DNA of 39,641 nucleotides from positions 1 to 39,641 of the forward strand of contig JAHEKN010000014.1 of the NCBI GenBank assembly GCA_024638305.1. Direction: 5' to 3'. Made by a program: the position numbers and the translations under genes. This document shows, in pieces, positions 1 through 7,782 of this stretch (its first letter is position 1; each line of letters begins with the position of its first letter). The stretch is from Gemmatimonadota bacterium (GTDB lineage: Bacteria > Gemmatimonadota > Gemmatimonadetes > Longimicrobiales > Gaopeijiaceae). The notes beneath the pieces are model-generated. The model was not told the DNA's origin, made no database searches, and saw only the letters and a program-made list of their open reading frames with translations.

Positions 1-68
1 TGGACCCCGAGGACCTCGAGAACATCCTGGGTGGCAACGCCGCCGGGCTCCTGGGGCTAGACCACTGA
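1..68 (+). CDS. C-terminal end of an amidohydrolase (partial)
   Basis: The window opens inside a gene. The frame beginning at base 3 reads to a TGA ending at 68 and gives DPEDLENILGGNAAGLLGLD plus a final His. The run ENILGGNAAxLLGL is the usual C-terminus of amidohydrolase-family (metal-dependent TIM-barrel) enzymes, where the last helix carries the N-x-A-x-L pattern. Only 21 residues are visible, so substrate and subfamily cannot be judged. The gene ends 26 bp before the threonine dehydratase start and is co-directional, so the two could share a transcript. Confidence 0.6.
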   Translation, partial: DPEDLENILGGNAAGLLGLDH

Positions 69-94
69 CCCCGAACGACGACACGGGAACAACC

Positions 95-1078
95 ATGAAG
101 CAGGCCGCCGACGCCGAGCTGACGCTCACCCGCGAGGACTTCGAGAGCGCCCGCCGGAACGTGGCGCCCCACATCCATCGCACGCCCATTCTGGACTCGC
201 GGACCCTCTCCGAGCGTACCGGCTTCCACGTCCGACTGAAAGCGGAGATCTTCCAAAAGGGCGGCTCCTACAAGGTGCGTGGGCCGCTCAACAAGATCGC
301 ACGGCTCACGGACGCGGAGCGGGCGCGCGGCGTCATCTGCTCGTCGGCCGGAAACCACTCGCAGGGCGTCGCCATTGCAGCCAGGCAGTACGGTGTGCGT
401 GCAGTGGTGGTAATGGCCGAAAACGCCACGCCCTCCAAGATCGCTGCCACCGAGGGATACGGCGCCAAGGTCGTCCTGCACGGCACGATCTGGGACGAGG
501 CCAACGAGAAGGCGCTCGAGCTGATGGAGCGGGAAGGCCTGACGTACATCCATCCCTTCGACGACCCCGATCTCATCGCGGGGCAGGGGACCGTGGGGCT
601 CGAGATCATGGAGGACTGTCCGGACGCGGAGCTCGTCGTGGTTCCGATCGGCGGGGGCGGACTCATCTCGGGTGTCTCGATGGCGCTCAAGTCGCTCAAT
701 CCTGGAATCCGCGTGATCGGCGTGGAGTCGAGTGGCGCCCCGGCCATGAAGCTCAGCGTCGAGGCCGGGCACCGGGTCACGCTCGAGCGGGTCGACTGCA
801 TCATCGACGGGCTGCGGGTGAAGCGGGTCGGAGAGAACACCCGTTCGGTCGTCTCCCGCTTCGTCGACGAGATCGTGACCCTGCCGGACGAGCAGATATT
901 CGAGGCCGTCGTCTGGCTGATGGCACGCGCCAAGATCGTTGCCGAGGGGGCCGCCGCCGCCCCCGTGGGTGCCCTGCTACAGGGCCTGATCGACGCGCCG
1001 GCGGGCACCAAGGTCGTCGCGGTGCTGAGCGGTGGAAACCTGGACCTGGAGCAGCTCAAGGGGCTGCGCTGGAACTAG
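95..1078 (+). CDS. Threonine/serine dehydratase (PLP-dependent, catabolic length)
   Basis: This is a fold-type II PLP enzyme of 327 residues. It likely deaminates threonine (or serine) to 2-oxobutyrate (or pyruvate) in the cytoplasm. Visible motifs are the lysine that forms the Schiff base in GGSYKVRG (Lys60), the SSAGNHSQG substrate loop near residues 83-91, and the glycine-rich phosphate cup PIGGGGLISG near 184-193. There is no C-terminal ACT regulatory domain, so its length matches the catabolic TdcB type rather than the longer biosynthetic IlvA. Serine racemase is a close relative and cannot be excluded. The ATG at 95 is the only sensible start; the upstream purine-rich GGGAAC is a weak ribosome site. 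The stop abuts the stop of the convergent apt gene with no gap. Confidence 0.9.
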   Translation: MKQAADAELTLTREDFESARRNVAPHIHRTPILDSRTLSERTGFHVRLKAEIFQKGGSYKVRGPLNKIARLTDAERARGVICSSAGNHSQGVAIAARQYGVRAVVVMAENATPSKIAATEGYGAKVVLHGTIWDEANEKALELMEREGLTYIHPFDDPDLIAGQGTVGLEIMEDCPDAELVVVPIGGGGLISGVSMALKSLNPGIRVIGVESSGAPAMKLSVEAGHRVTLERVDCIIDGLRVKRVGENTRSVVSRFVDEIVTLPDEQIFEAVVWLMARAKIVAEGAAAAPVGALLQGLIDAPAGTKVVAVLSGGNLDLEQLKGLRWN

Positions 1079-1624
1079 CTACTCGCCCTCGAACGCGACC
1101 AGTGTGTGCACGGCCACGTCGGCTGCTCGCAGCCGTTCCGAGCCACCCAGGTCCGGCAGGTCGATGACGAACGCGGCGGCGATCACCTCGCCACCGGACT
1201 TCCGGATGAGCTCGATGGCCGCGTTCGCCGTACCGCCGGTCGCGATCAGGTCGTCCACCAACAGCACTCGATCTCCCGGCCCGATGGCGTCGGCGTGGAT
1301 CTCGACCGTGTCCACGCCGTACTCGAGCTCGTAGTCCTGGCCGATCACGCGGGCCGGAAGCTTCCCCTTCTTGCGGATGGGGATGAACCCACGGCCGACC
1401 TCGTGGGCGACGGCACCCCCCAGGATGAATCCGCGGGCCTCGATCCCCGCCACGTAGTCGATCTCCGAGCGCAGGAACGGCCACACCAGCTCGTCGATGC
1501 AGGCCCGGAACCCGAGGGGGTCGGCGAACAACGTGGTGATGTCGCGGAAGAGGATTCCCGGCTTCGGGTAGTCCGGGATGGTGCGCACGTGGCGCGCGAT
1601 GTCGAATCCGTGGCGGAGGTCCAT
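1079..1624 (-). CDS. apt: Adenine phosphoribosyltransferase
   Basis: The 181-residue product converts adenine and PRPP to AMP in purine salvage. The PRPP-binding loop is plain in [13 protein letters not shown]. The hallmark region [13 protein letters not shown] and the KKGKLP stretch are also present. The start is the ATG at 1624, beginning [20 protein letters not shown], which matches the family N-terminus. A longer reading frame back to 1783 adds 53 residues of low-complexity sequence unlike any APT and is rejected. The gene converges on the threonine dehydratase gene and follows the small DUF4177-like gene 43 bp upstream, so the two may be co-transcribed. Confidence 0.95.
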   Translation of the reverse strand: MDLRHGFDIARHVRTIPDYPKPGILFRDITTLFADPLGFRACIDELVWPFLRSEIDYVAGIEARGFILGGAVAHEVGRGFIPIRKKGKLPARVIGQDYELEYGVDTVEIHADAIGPGDRVLLVDDLIATGGTANAAIELIRKSGGEVIAAAFVIDLPDLGGSERLRAADVAVHTLVAFEGE

Positions 1625-1667
1625 GGCCCCAAAGTGTCGGCGCGCCGTGAGGCTTCGGCAACCGGCC

Positions 1668-1889
1668 TCAGCGCCAGGCCGGCTTCCGGTCGGGAGCCTG
1701 ATCCGGCGCTCCGGCCACGGCCCTGGTGAACGCGAAGGCCACCCGGGTCTTGCTGAACTGGAAGCCGGACACCCGCCATCCATCGGCGCCCATGCGCTTC
1801 AGAAACGCGTTGATCTGGTTCCAGTTCACGTCCGAGCCCGGGTTGAGCTCGAAGGTCCTGATGTGGTTCTCCCAGGGTCCCGCTTCCAT
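1668..1889 (-). CDS. Small DUF4177-like protein
   Basis: A 73-residue protein beginning [15 protein letters not shown]. The pattern of an early Trp, an amphipathic helix ending [14 protein letters not shown] and a final beta strand (RVAFAFTRA) fits the DUF4177 family, which typically shows LNxLGxEGWELV followed by a strand. The biochemical role of that family is unknown. The start was chosen at the ATG at 1889 because GGAGGGG lies five bases upstream and the family homology begins there; the frame continues open further upstream without support. It is transcribed toward apt. Confidence 0.65.
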   Translation of the reverse strand: MEAGPWENHIRTFELNPGSDVNWNQINAFLKRMGADGWRVSGFQFSKTRVAFAFTRAVAGAPDQAPDRKPAWR

Positions 1890-1925
1890 CTCCGCCCCTC
1901 CGCCCGTGTATTTCGTCCCCTCCCA

Positions 1926-1944
1926 AAACCGAAGATAAACCGAA
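1926..1944. repeat. Direct repeat AAACCGAA x2 in a divergent intergenic region
   Basis: Two copies of AAACCGAA (1926-1933 and 1937-1944) lie exactly 11 bp apart, about one helical turn, in an AT-rich patch between the small DUF4177-like gene (minus) and lutA (plus). Such phased repeats can be operator half sites. No clear -35/-10 pair was recognised, and the functional reading is only an inference. The rest of the 1890-2067 intergenic stretch holds nothing else I can name. Confidence 0.3.
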
Positions 1945-2067
1945 ATAAGGGGCCGCGCCACGGAAGGGGGCGGAGTTGCCCGAGCATCGCCAGGGAGCCT
2001 ACTTGTCTGCCGCCGCCGCGCGAGCGGTGAGGCTCCGATCACGTACCGCCAGGACGTCCCGTCGGCC

Positions 2068-2799
2068 ATGCGCGCAAGCCTGTTCGTCACCTGCCTCGGG
2101 GACCAGTTCTTCGCCGACGCCGCGGCCGACACGGTACGGCTGCTCCGGCACCTCGGGGTAGACGTGGCGTTCCCGGAGGCGCAGACGTGCTGTGGGCAGC
2201 CGGCGTTCAACTCCGGTCACCGGAACGAGGCGCGCCGGATGGCGCATCACATGCTCGACGTCTTCGACGACGCGGAATACGTGGTCGCGCCGTCGGGGAG
2301 CTGTGCCGCAATGCTGCACTCGGGGTATGCGTCGCTCCTCGATGGCGGGGACCGTGAGCGCGCGGGGGGACTCGCGCGGCGCACGTTCGAGCTGTCGCAG
2401 TTCATCGTGGACGTTTTGGGCGTGCGAGCGCTCGGCAGCGGTCTCGAGGGGCGGCGCATCGCGTACCACCACGGGTGTCACGCCCTACGCGAGCTCGAGG
2501 TGCGGGAGCAGCCGCTCGCGCTGCTCCGCGCTGCCGGCGCCGAGCTGGTCCCCTGGGAGGCCGCCGAGGAATGCTGCGGATTCGGCGGGCTGTTCGCCGT
2601 GAAGCACGCGGCGGTCTCGGTGGCCATGGCGGACCGGAAGCTCGACACGCTCCCGGGCGCGAGCGGGGTCGAATGCGTGACTTCGGCGGACGGAGGTTGC
2701 CTCCTCCAGCTCTCCAGCCGGGCCCGGCATCGCGGTCTCGAGACGCCGTTCCGGCACCTGGCCCACCTGCTCTGGGAGGCAGCTCGTGGAGCCACATAG
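2068..2799 (+). CDS. lutA: Lactate utilization protein A (CCG-domain Fe-S oxidoreductase subunit)
   Basis: The 243-residue protein has two CCG domains of the type found in LutA, GlpC and heterodisulfide reductase HdrB. They are CCGQPAFNSGH near residues 48-58 and ECCGFGGLF near 169-177, each with a partner Cys upstream (TCLG, GCHALRE). It belongs to the LutABC complex that oxidises L-lactate to pyruvate at the membrane face and feeds electrons onward. The start is the ATG at 2068. The gene overlaps lutB by 14 bp, which supports translational coupling. The family length of about 240 residues matches, so the gene looks intact. Confidence 0.9.
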   Translation: MRASLFVTCLGDQFFADAAADTVRLLRHLGVDVAFPEAQTCCGQPAFNSGHRNEARRMAHHMLDVFDDAEYVVAPSGSCAAMLHSGYASLLDGGDRERAGGLARRTFELSQFIVDVLGVRALGSGLEGRRIAYHHGCHALRELEVREQPLALLRAAGAELVPWEAAEECCGFGGLFAVKHAAVSVAMADRKLDTLPGASGVECVTSADGGCLLQLSSRARHRGLETPFRHLAHLLWEAARGAT

Positions 2800-4174
2800 C
2801 CGCGAGTATCGTCGCGCGGCCGAGGCCCTCCTCCGCGAGCGGCCAGAGGTGCGCGCGTCGGTCACGGCTGCCACGACCGCGTTCGACGAGCACCGCGCAC
2901 GCGCGTACGGAGAGATTGACGCGGATCGCTGGCGGAGCTGGGCGGCGGGCGTGAAGAGCCACGTCCTGTCGCACCTGGACACCTACCTCGAGCAGGCGGA
3001 GGCGAGTCTCCGGGAGAACGGCGCGGTGGTGCACTGGGCGGAGGACGCCGAGGGGGCCGCGGAGATCCTGCGCGGGATCGTCGAGCGCGAAAGCGTGCGA
3101 CGTGTGGTGAAGGGCAAGAGCATGCTGAGCGAGGAGCTCGGCGTGAACCACGTGCTCGAGGCCGTAGGTGTCCACGTCCGGGAGACGGACCTGGGGGAGT
3201 ACATCATCCAGCTCCTGGGGGAGGCGCCGAGCCATATCGTGGGGCCCGCGATCCACCGCAGCCTGGAGGACGTGCGCGAACTGTTCGCGCGGGAGCTCGG
3301 CACGGCGCGTGACGCCTCGCCCGACGCGTTGGCCGCGGCCGCCCGCGCAGCGCTCCGGGACGAGTTTCTCACGGCCGACATGGGAATCACCGGCGGGAAC
3401 TTCCTGGTGGCGGAGACCGGCACGGTCGCGCTCATCGAGAACGAGGGGAACATCCGGCTGAGCACGTCGACGCCCCGCATCCATGTCGCGCTCGTGGGCA
3501 TCGAGAAGCTCCTCCCGCGCCTGCACGACCTGGCGGGCTTCCTCCAACTGACGTCCAGGGCGGCGACCGGTCAGGCGGTGGGCAACTTCGTGTCGCTGGT
3601 GCAAGGCCCGCGTCGAGACGGCGAGCCGAACGGACCGGAGCAGGTGCACGTGGTGCTGGTGGACAACGGCCGCACACGCGCCCTCGCGGACGACGTGGCC
3701 TGGGAAGCCCTGCGCTGCGTGCGCTGTGGCGCCTGCCTCAACATCTGTCCGGTCTATCGGCAGACGGGGGGTCACCCCTACGGCTGGGTGTACTCCGGCC
3801 CCATCGGAGCCATCCTGGCTCCATCGTTGCTCGGGCTGGCGGAGGCGCTCCCGCTCCCGCACGCGTCGAGCCTCTGCGGCGCCTGCACGGACGTGTGTCC
3901 GGTCCGGATCCCGATCCCGGAGATCCTGTTGGCTTGGCGGGAACGGGCGGTCGCCGCTGGGCTGGTACCCGCGACGGAGCGCAGCGCGCTCAAAGCCTAT
4001 GCCGCTGCGGCCGCACGGCCGCGGGTGTTCGGTGCGGCGGGTGCCGCCTTCCGCGCGACGCCGGCGAGGGTGCGCAACGCCCTCCCGCTGCTGCGTGATT
4101 GGTCGGCTGGACGCACGCCCGTGGAACCCAGCCGGAAGCCGTTTCGGGCGCTCTGGCAGGAGGGCATCGAGTGA
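2786..4174 (+). CDS. lutB: Lactate utilization protein B (LUD domain plus ferredoxin domain)
   Basis: A 462-residue LutB homologue. The N-terminal two thirds is the LUD domain, with GITGGNFLVAETGT as a hallmark. It is followed by a ferredoxin-like region with two 4Fe-4S motifs, CVRCGACLNICP (about residues 311-322) and CGACTDVCP (about 361-369). It is the Fe-S electron-carrying subunit of the lactate oxidation complex. The start is a GTG at 2786, inside the end of lutA, preceded by GGGAGG at 2774-2779. The stop overlaps the lutC start as GTGA. Confidence 0.92.
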   Translation: MEPHSREYRRAAEALLRERPEVRASVTAATTAFDEHRARAYGEIDADRWRSWAAGVKSHVLSHLDTYLEQAEASLRENGAVVHWAEDAEGAAEILRGIVERESVRRVVKGKSMLSEELGVNHVLEAVGVHVRETDLGEYIIQLLGEAPSHIVGPAIHRSLEDVRELFARELGTARDASPDALAAAARAALRDEFLTADMGITGGNFLVAETGTVALIENEGNIRLSTSTPRIHVALVGIEKLLPRLHDLAGFLQLTSRAATGQAVGNFVSLVQGPRRDGEPNGPEQVHVVLVDNGRTRALADDVAWEALRCVRCGACLNICPVYRQTGGHPYGWVYSGPIGAILAPSLLGLAEALPLPHASSLCGACTDVCPVRIPIPEILLAWRERAVAAGLVPATERSALKAYAAAAARPRVFGAAGAAFRATPARVRNALPLLRDWSAGRTPVEPSRKPFRALWQEGIE

Positions 4175-4761
4175 GCGCCCGCGACCGGATCCTGGGCGCG
4201 GTACGGGCCGCCCTCTCCGAGCGCGCACCGACCGGGCATCCGGGTGAGTTCGGGAGCTGGGGGCGGACGGTCGCGCCGGATCCCGTCGATCTGTTCTGCG
4301 AGCTCTTCGAGTCGGCCGGGGGGACGGCGGTCCGGCTGGGGTCCCTCCAGGAGGCGCGCGAGTGGATGGCGGGCTTCGCGGCGGGCCTCCATGCCGCGTC
4401 GGTGGGAGAGACCGTCCCTTCGGCGCTCCGGCCGGAGCTGCCTCACGCCCCGCCCGAGGACGCACCCCTGGGTGTGTCCTTCGCGCGCCTCGGTGTGGCC
4501 GAGACGGGGTCGGTCCTGCTCGATGCGGGCGACGGCCAGCGGACGCAGCTGCTCCCGCCCGTTCATCTGATCTGGCTTCCCGCCTCGGGCGTGCGCGCTA
4601 CGCTGGCGGCGGCTCTTGCCGAGCTCGACCTCGGTGCCGGTCCGTCGGCGCTCGGCCTCCACTCGGGACCCAGCAAGTCGGCCGACATCGGTCGGATCCT
4701 GGTCGAGGGCGTGCATGGACCGGGTTCCGTCGCGGTTGGCCTGCTCGGGTTCGACCTCTAG
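4171..4761 (+). CDS. lutC: Lactate utilization protein C (LUD domain)
   Basis: A 196-residue LUD-domain protein, the third subunit of the LutABC lactate oxidation system. The stretch RLGVAETGSVLLDAG is the LUD signature also seen in LutB. The start was set at the GTG at 4171 because it overlaps the lutB stop as GTGA, and the sequence then reads VSARDRILGAVRAAL, like the family N-terminus. An upstream TTG at 4099 would add 24 residues of unrelated sequence. It converges on fdhE with a 40-bp gap that contains a GC hairpin. Confidence 0.88.
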   Translation: MSARDRILGAVRAALSERAPTGHPGEFGSWGRTVAPDPVDLFCELFESAGGTAVRLGSLQEAREWMAGFAAGLHAASVGETVPSALRPELPHAPPEDAPLGVSFARLGVAETGSVLLDAGDGQRTQLLPPVHLIWLPASGVRATLAAALAELDLGAGPSALGLHSGPSKSADIGRILVEGVHGPGSVAVGLLGFDL

Positions 4762-4778
4762 CCGCCGACGGCCCCGCC

Positions 4779-4792
4779 GCCCGCTCGCGGGC
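4779..4792. terminator. GC-rich hairpin between convergent lutC and fdhE
   Basis: GCCCGC and GCGGGC form a perfect 6-bp inverted repeat around a TC centre in the short gap between two convergent operons. Placement is right for a bidirectional terminator, but there is no T tract on either strand and the loop is tight, so the assignment is weak. Confidence 0.3.
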
Positions 4793-4801
4793 ACGGACGG
4801 G

Positions 4802-5653
4802 TCAGAATCCCAAGAGGTTGGGGCAGCCCTTGCGGAGGCCTCGTTCCGAGGCCCAAAGGTCCAGCTCGACCGTGGCGATCTCGTCTACGACCGGCACGGC
4901 GGAGCCCGCCGTCCGGAGATCGATCCCCTTGAGATACCTTCCACAGCTCCGGCACTCGTCCACCCGCACGTGGGGGGCGTCTTCGGACACGTGGTGCGCC
5001 AGAGCCTCCGTCGCGGTCTCCCCGCAGAGTGCGCACGTCAGGCGCTGGAAGCCCCACTCCTGTGCACACACGGAGCAGCACAGGTAGCGGGCGTTCTTCT
5101 TCTCCGGCTCGTCGCGGAACGTCGAGAGAATTGGAGGTCCGCCGCACGTGGGACAGGCGGTCCCTCCGGGAGCGGCTTCGCTCCGCGCGGTCCGGAGGGT
5201 CTCCGCGACGGGCTGTAGGAAGGCACGGGGGAAGAACGCGAGCGGCGCCTCCTCCAGTCCCAAAGCGGTGGCCGGCGCGCTCAGAGACTCGTGACGCACG
5301 TATGCCCCAAAGATCGACTCCAGGTCCGAGTCCCCGGCACCCGCGAGGCTGCGTGCGGCCGCGGCCAACACCGGTGTAGCGATCGGCGCCGTGTCGCCGC
5401 AGAAGCGGCGAAGCTCGGCCACGAGAGCGGCGGCGGGCAGGCGCGCCAGGTCCACTCGGAGCTCCGGGCCGGTCGGGGGAACCCGTGCGCCGTCAGCCAC
5501 TCGAGTCCCGATCGCCCAGTCGTATACCCGCGACTGGAGCTCGGCCAGACCGACCAGGAAGCCCAGGATCTCCTCGGCCGCGACCCGCGTCCCCATCAGC
5601 TGGATGGCCCGGCGACGGCGGTCCGGATAGGGCGACTGCGGGACGGTGTCCAC
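4802..5653 (-). CDS. fdhE: Formate dehydrogenase accessory protein FdhE
   Basis: The 283-residue protein matches FdhE, a rubredoxin-like metalloprotein needed to make active respiratory formate dehydrogenase. Its C-terminal half carries four cysteine pairs: CPTC (167/170), CSVC (193/196), CALC (207/210) and CRSC (234/237). The family-typical YLKGIDLR follows the last pair. It is the last gene of the formate dehydrogenase operon, 49 bp after the gamma subunit. The start is a GTG at 5653. Its presence supports assembly of the neighbouring Tat-exported enzyme. Confidence 0.9.
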   Translation of the reverse strand: MDTVPQSPYPDRRRRAIQLMGTRVAAEEILGFLVGLAELQSRVYDWAIGTRVADGARVPPTGPELRVDLARLPAAALVAELRRFCGDTAPIATPVLAAAARSLAGAGDSDLESIFGAYVRHESLSAPATALGLEEAPLAFFPRAFLQPVAETLRTARSEAAPGGTACPTCGGPPILSTFRDEPEKKNARYLCCSVCAQEWGFQRLTCALCGETATEALAHHVSEDAPHVRVDECRSCGRYLKGIDLRTAGSAVPVVDEIATVELDLWASERGLRKGCPNLLGF

Positions 5654-5702
5654 GGGCTATCGGCGCTCCACGACGGTGGGCGTCAGGTCCTGCGGGAGAC
5701 GG

Positions 5703-6374
5703 TCACGGCCGCGGCACAGCCTCGGTCTCGGGCGCCTGCTCGACCCGACCCGACTCATCGGCGTCCCAGAGCGGGTGGTGGTGCTTCGCCCAGGCCTCGC
5801 TCACCGTCCCCTGCAGCATCGCGCGGGCGGTACCGGGGAACGCGAGCGTGCCCAGGTAGACGTGCATGATCAGGAGGAGCCCGCCACCGATCGTCGTCAG
5901 ATAGTGGGCAACCCGCATGGCATTGGCCGTCCCGCCATGGAACGGGCCCATCCCCAGGATTCCGTCGGGGAGCCAGAGCGGGAGGCCCGAGACGAAGTGG
6001 GCGACTCCGAGCGCGCCCATGAGCCAGAAGAAGAGCTTCTGGCCCGGGTTGTACTTGCCGACCGGAGGAACCCGCGACTTGTCGTGTGTGGCGTAGCTGC
6101 GAATCGCCTTCAGCCACGCGATCTCGTCACGGCTGATCCCCATGTCGCGGATCCAGAGCGCGATCATCGCGACCAGGCCCGCCGAGTAGAGGAGCCCGAT
6201 CCAGGGATGGAGGACCCGGGCCGCCGGGCCGCCTCCGACCACGCTGGTGATCCAGAACAGGGACGGATGCGAGAAAGCGAGGCCGGTCAGGAGCAGGTAG
6301 ACGAACGTCACGCCGACCACCCAGTGGACGACCCGTTCGACGAACGAGAAGCGGTGGACGTCGCCGCCTTTCAC
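5703..6374 (-). CDS. Formate dehydrogenase gamma subunit (cytochrome b, FdnI/FdoI type)
   Basis: A 223-residue membrane protein with about four hydrophobic spans (near residues 15-40, 55-78, 112-135 and 148-175). Conserved His residues near the first and last spans suit di-haem b binding (HRFSFVERVVHW; RVAHYLTTIGG; MHVYLG). In FdnI/FdoI this subunit anchors the enzyme and passes electrons from the beta subunit to quinone. The start ATG overlaps the beta-subunit stop as ATGA. The extended acidic/proline C-terminal tail (DESGRVEQAPETEAVPRP) is not typical of E. coli FdnI. Confidence 0.9.
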   Translation of the reverse strand: MKGGDVHRFSFVERVVHWVVGVTFVYLLLTGLAFSHPSLFWITSVVGGGPAARVLHPWIGLLYSAGLVAMIALWIRDMGISRDEIAWLKAIRSYATHDKSRVPPVGKYNPGQKLFFWLMGALGVAHFVSGLPLWLPDGILGMGPFHGGTANAMRVAHYLTTIGGGLLLIMHVYLGTLAFPGTARAMLQGTVSEAWAKHHHPLWDADESGRVEQAPETEAVPRP

Positions 6375-7246
6375 GGAGCGGCTCCCGGCTCTTCGGGCCG
6401 CTCCGGACCGAAGCCCAGGTAGTGGAGCGCGGCTGCCACCACGCCCAGCCCCATGGCGGTCGCGCCGAGCTTCTTCAGTCCGGCGAGCGCCGCCAACGCG
6501 CCCGGGCTGGCTGTGGGATCCTCCGGCAGGTCGTAATCACCCAGACGGTCGCCGTGCGGGACCACGTACATCATGTGGGTGCCGCCAACGCCCGCGGGAT
6601 CGTACAGCGTGGCCTGCGCGAACCCGCGCCCTTGGAGGCGGTCGACCTTCCGGTGCGCCAGCTCGACCATGTCGGGCTTGCTCCCCCACGAGATCGCGTT
6701 GGTCGGGCACGTCTTCACGCAGGCGGGCTCGAGTCCCGCTTCCACCCGGTCCACGCACATGTTGCACTTGTAGACCTTGCGGGTCTCGGGGTTGAAGCGA
6801 GGAACGTCGAACGGGCAGCCGGACACGCAGTACTGGCAACCGATGCACTGCTCCTGGTTGAAGTCGACGATGCCGTTCTCGTACTGGACGATGGCGCCCG
6901 GGGAAGGACACGCGTACAGGCACCCCGGCTCCTCGCAGTGCAGGCAGGCGTCCTTCTTGATGAGCCACTCGATGGACCCCGTCTGCAGGTCCTGGATCTC
7001 CTTGAAGCGCATGAGGAGCCAGGTGTCGGGGGACAGGTCCTCGTGGCTCTGGTAGCTCCCGAAGTTGTAGGTCGGCTCGATCTTGAGCTCGTTCCACTCC
7101 TTGCAGGCGACCTCGCAGCCCTTGCAGCCGATGCACCGCGAGATGTCGACCAGCTTGGCGTACTCCGGGCTCCGCCGAATGCCGGGCCCGGGGTCCGGCG
7201 ACGCGGAGATGCGCTTGATGGCGAGCGGCCCCGAGGTCTGCGACAT
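6371..7246 (-). CDS. Formate dehydrogenase beta subunit (four 4Fe-4S clusters, FdnH/FdoH type)
   Basis: The 291-residue iron-sulphur subunit has the four cysteine motifs of FdnH/FdoH in order: CIGCKGCEVACKEW, CLHCEEPGCLYACP, CIGCQYCVSGCP and CNMCVDRVEAGLEPACVKTCP (the last written without its exact span). A C-terminal hydrophobic helix (ATAMGLGVVAAALHYLGF) is the expected single membrane anchor. It carries electrons from the alpha subunit to the cytochrome b subunit. Length matches E. coli FdnH (294). It starts 2 bp after the cupin gene stop and overlaps the gamma gene by 4 bp, so it sits in one tight operon. Confidence 0.93.
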   Translation of the reverse strand: MSQTSGPLAIKRISASPDPGPGIRRSPEYAKLVDISRCIGCKGCEVACKEWNELKIEPTYNFGSYQSHEDLSPDTWLLMRFKEIQDLQTGSIEWLIKKDACLHCEEPGCLYACPSPGAIVQYENGIVDFNQEQCIGCQYCVSGCPFDVPRFNPETRKVYKCNMCVDRVEAGLEPACVKTCPTNAISWGSKPDMVELAHRKVDRLQGRGFAQATLYDPAGVGGTHMMYVVPHGDRLGDYDLPEDPTASPGALAALAGLKKLGATAMGLGVVAAALHYLGFGPERPEEPGAAP

Positions 7247-7248
7247 GG

Positions 7249-7782
7249 TCAGCCCACCGGGATGGTGCGGAGCGGACCGATCCCGTGCACCTGCACGACG
7301 GTCTCTCCGACGGTGAACATGTAGGCGGGCACGCCCGCGTCGACCATCACGTAGCTGCCCGCACGGTATTCGATGGCCGACTCGTGGTCGAACGCCTCGC
7401 CCACGCCCACGAAGAACCGGCCGGAGAGCACGGTCATGTGCTCCGCCACCGGGTGGGTGTGGGGCGCCATCTCGAACCCGTCGGGCAGCCGCAGCCGAAA
7501 CACGAACGGGCTCCCTTCGGCGCCTGAGTCGCCCACGAGCCGGGCGATCTCGAGCCCGGAGTCTCCCACCGCCTCCCAGGGCACGTCGTGGGGGGCGAGG
7601 AGGACGGTGCCCGAATCCCGCTCCGCCGACGCTCCCCCATCCTGGGCGGACAGCGGCCCTGCCGCGAAGGCCGCGAAGGCCAGGAAGGCCGCGTAGGCGG
7701 TGAGGGCGGTGAGGGCGGTGACGGCAGTGTGGGCCGCGATCGCCAGCGCGGCCGGTTGCGAGCGGCCCGTACGCACCGGCAT
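7249..7782 (-). CDS. Exported cupin-domain protein inserted in the formate dehydrogenase operon
   Basis: A 177-residue protein with an N-terminal signal-like stretch rich in Ala, Thr and Leu, ending near GPLSAQDGG. One cupin domain follows. Motif 1, G-x5-H-x-H-x3-E-x6-G, is perfect (in DGFEMAPHTHPVAEH and following). In motif 2 the usual metal-binding His is replaced (GSYVMVDAGVPAYMF), so metal binding would rest on motif 1 only. The start ATG at 7782 shares one base with the alpha-subunit stop (TGATG), and the stop is 2 bp before the beta gene. This position between alpha and beta subunits is unusual. Its function is unknown; a periplasmic sensor or a maturation helper are guesses. Confidence 0.8.
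   Translation of the reverse strand: MPVRTGRSQPAALAIAAHTAVTALTALTAYAAFLAFAAFAAGPLSAQDGGASAERDSGTVLLAPHDVPWEAVGDSGLEIARLVGDSGAEGSPFVFRLRLPDGFEMAPHTHPVAEHMTVLSGRFFVGVGEAFDHESAIEYRAGSYVMVDAGVPAYMFTVGETVVQVHGIGPLRTIPVG
7696..7729. repeat. Tandem 9-bp repeats inside the cupin signal sequence
   Basis: GGCGGTGAG occurs at 7696-7704 and 7705-7713, with one-base variants following (GGCGGTGAC at 7714, then GGCAGTG). On the coding strand it encodes the repeated Thr-Ala-Leu triplets of the hydrophobic signal segment. The 9-bp unit keeps frame, so copy-number change would alter signal length without a frameshift. Confidence 0.6.

Noticed and set aside
1625..1783. An N-terminal extension of apt.
   Set aside because: The 53 extra residues lie before the conserved APT start, and the frame overlaps the small DUF4177-like gene.
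2402..4465. A 687-codon minus-strand open frame over lutA/lutB/lutC.
   Set aside because: It is antisense to clearly homologous genes, is low complexity, and has no recognisable domain.
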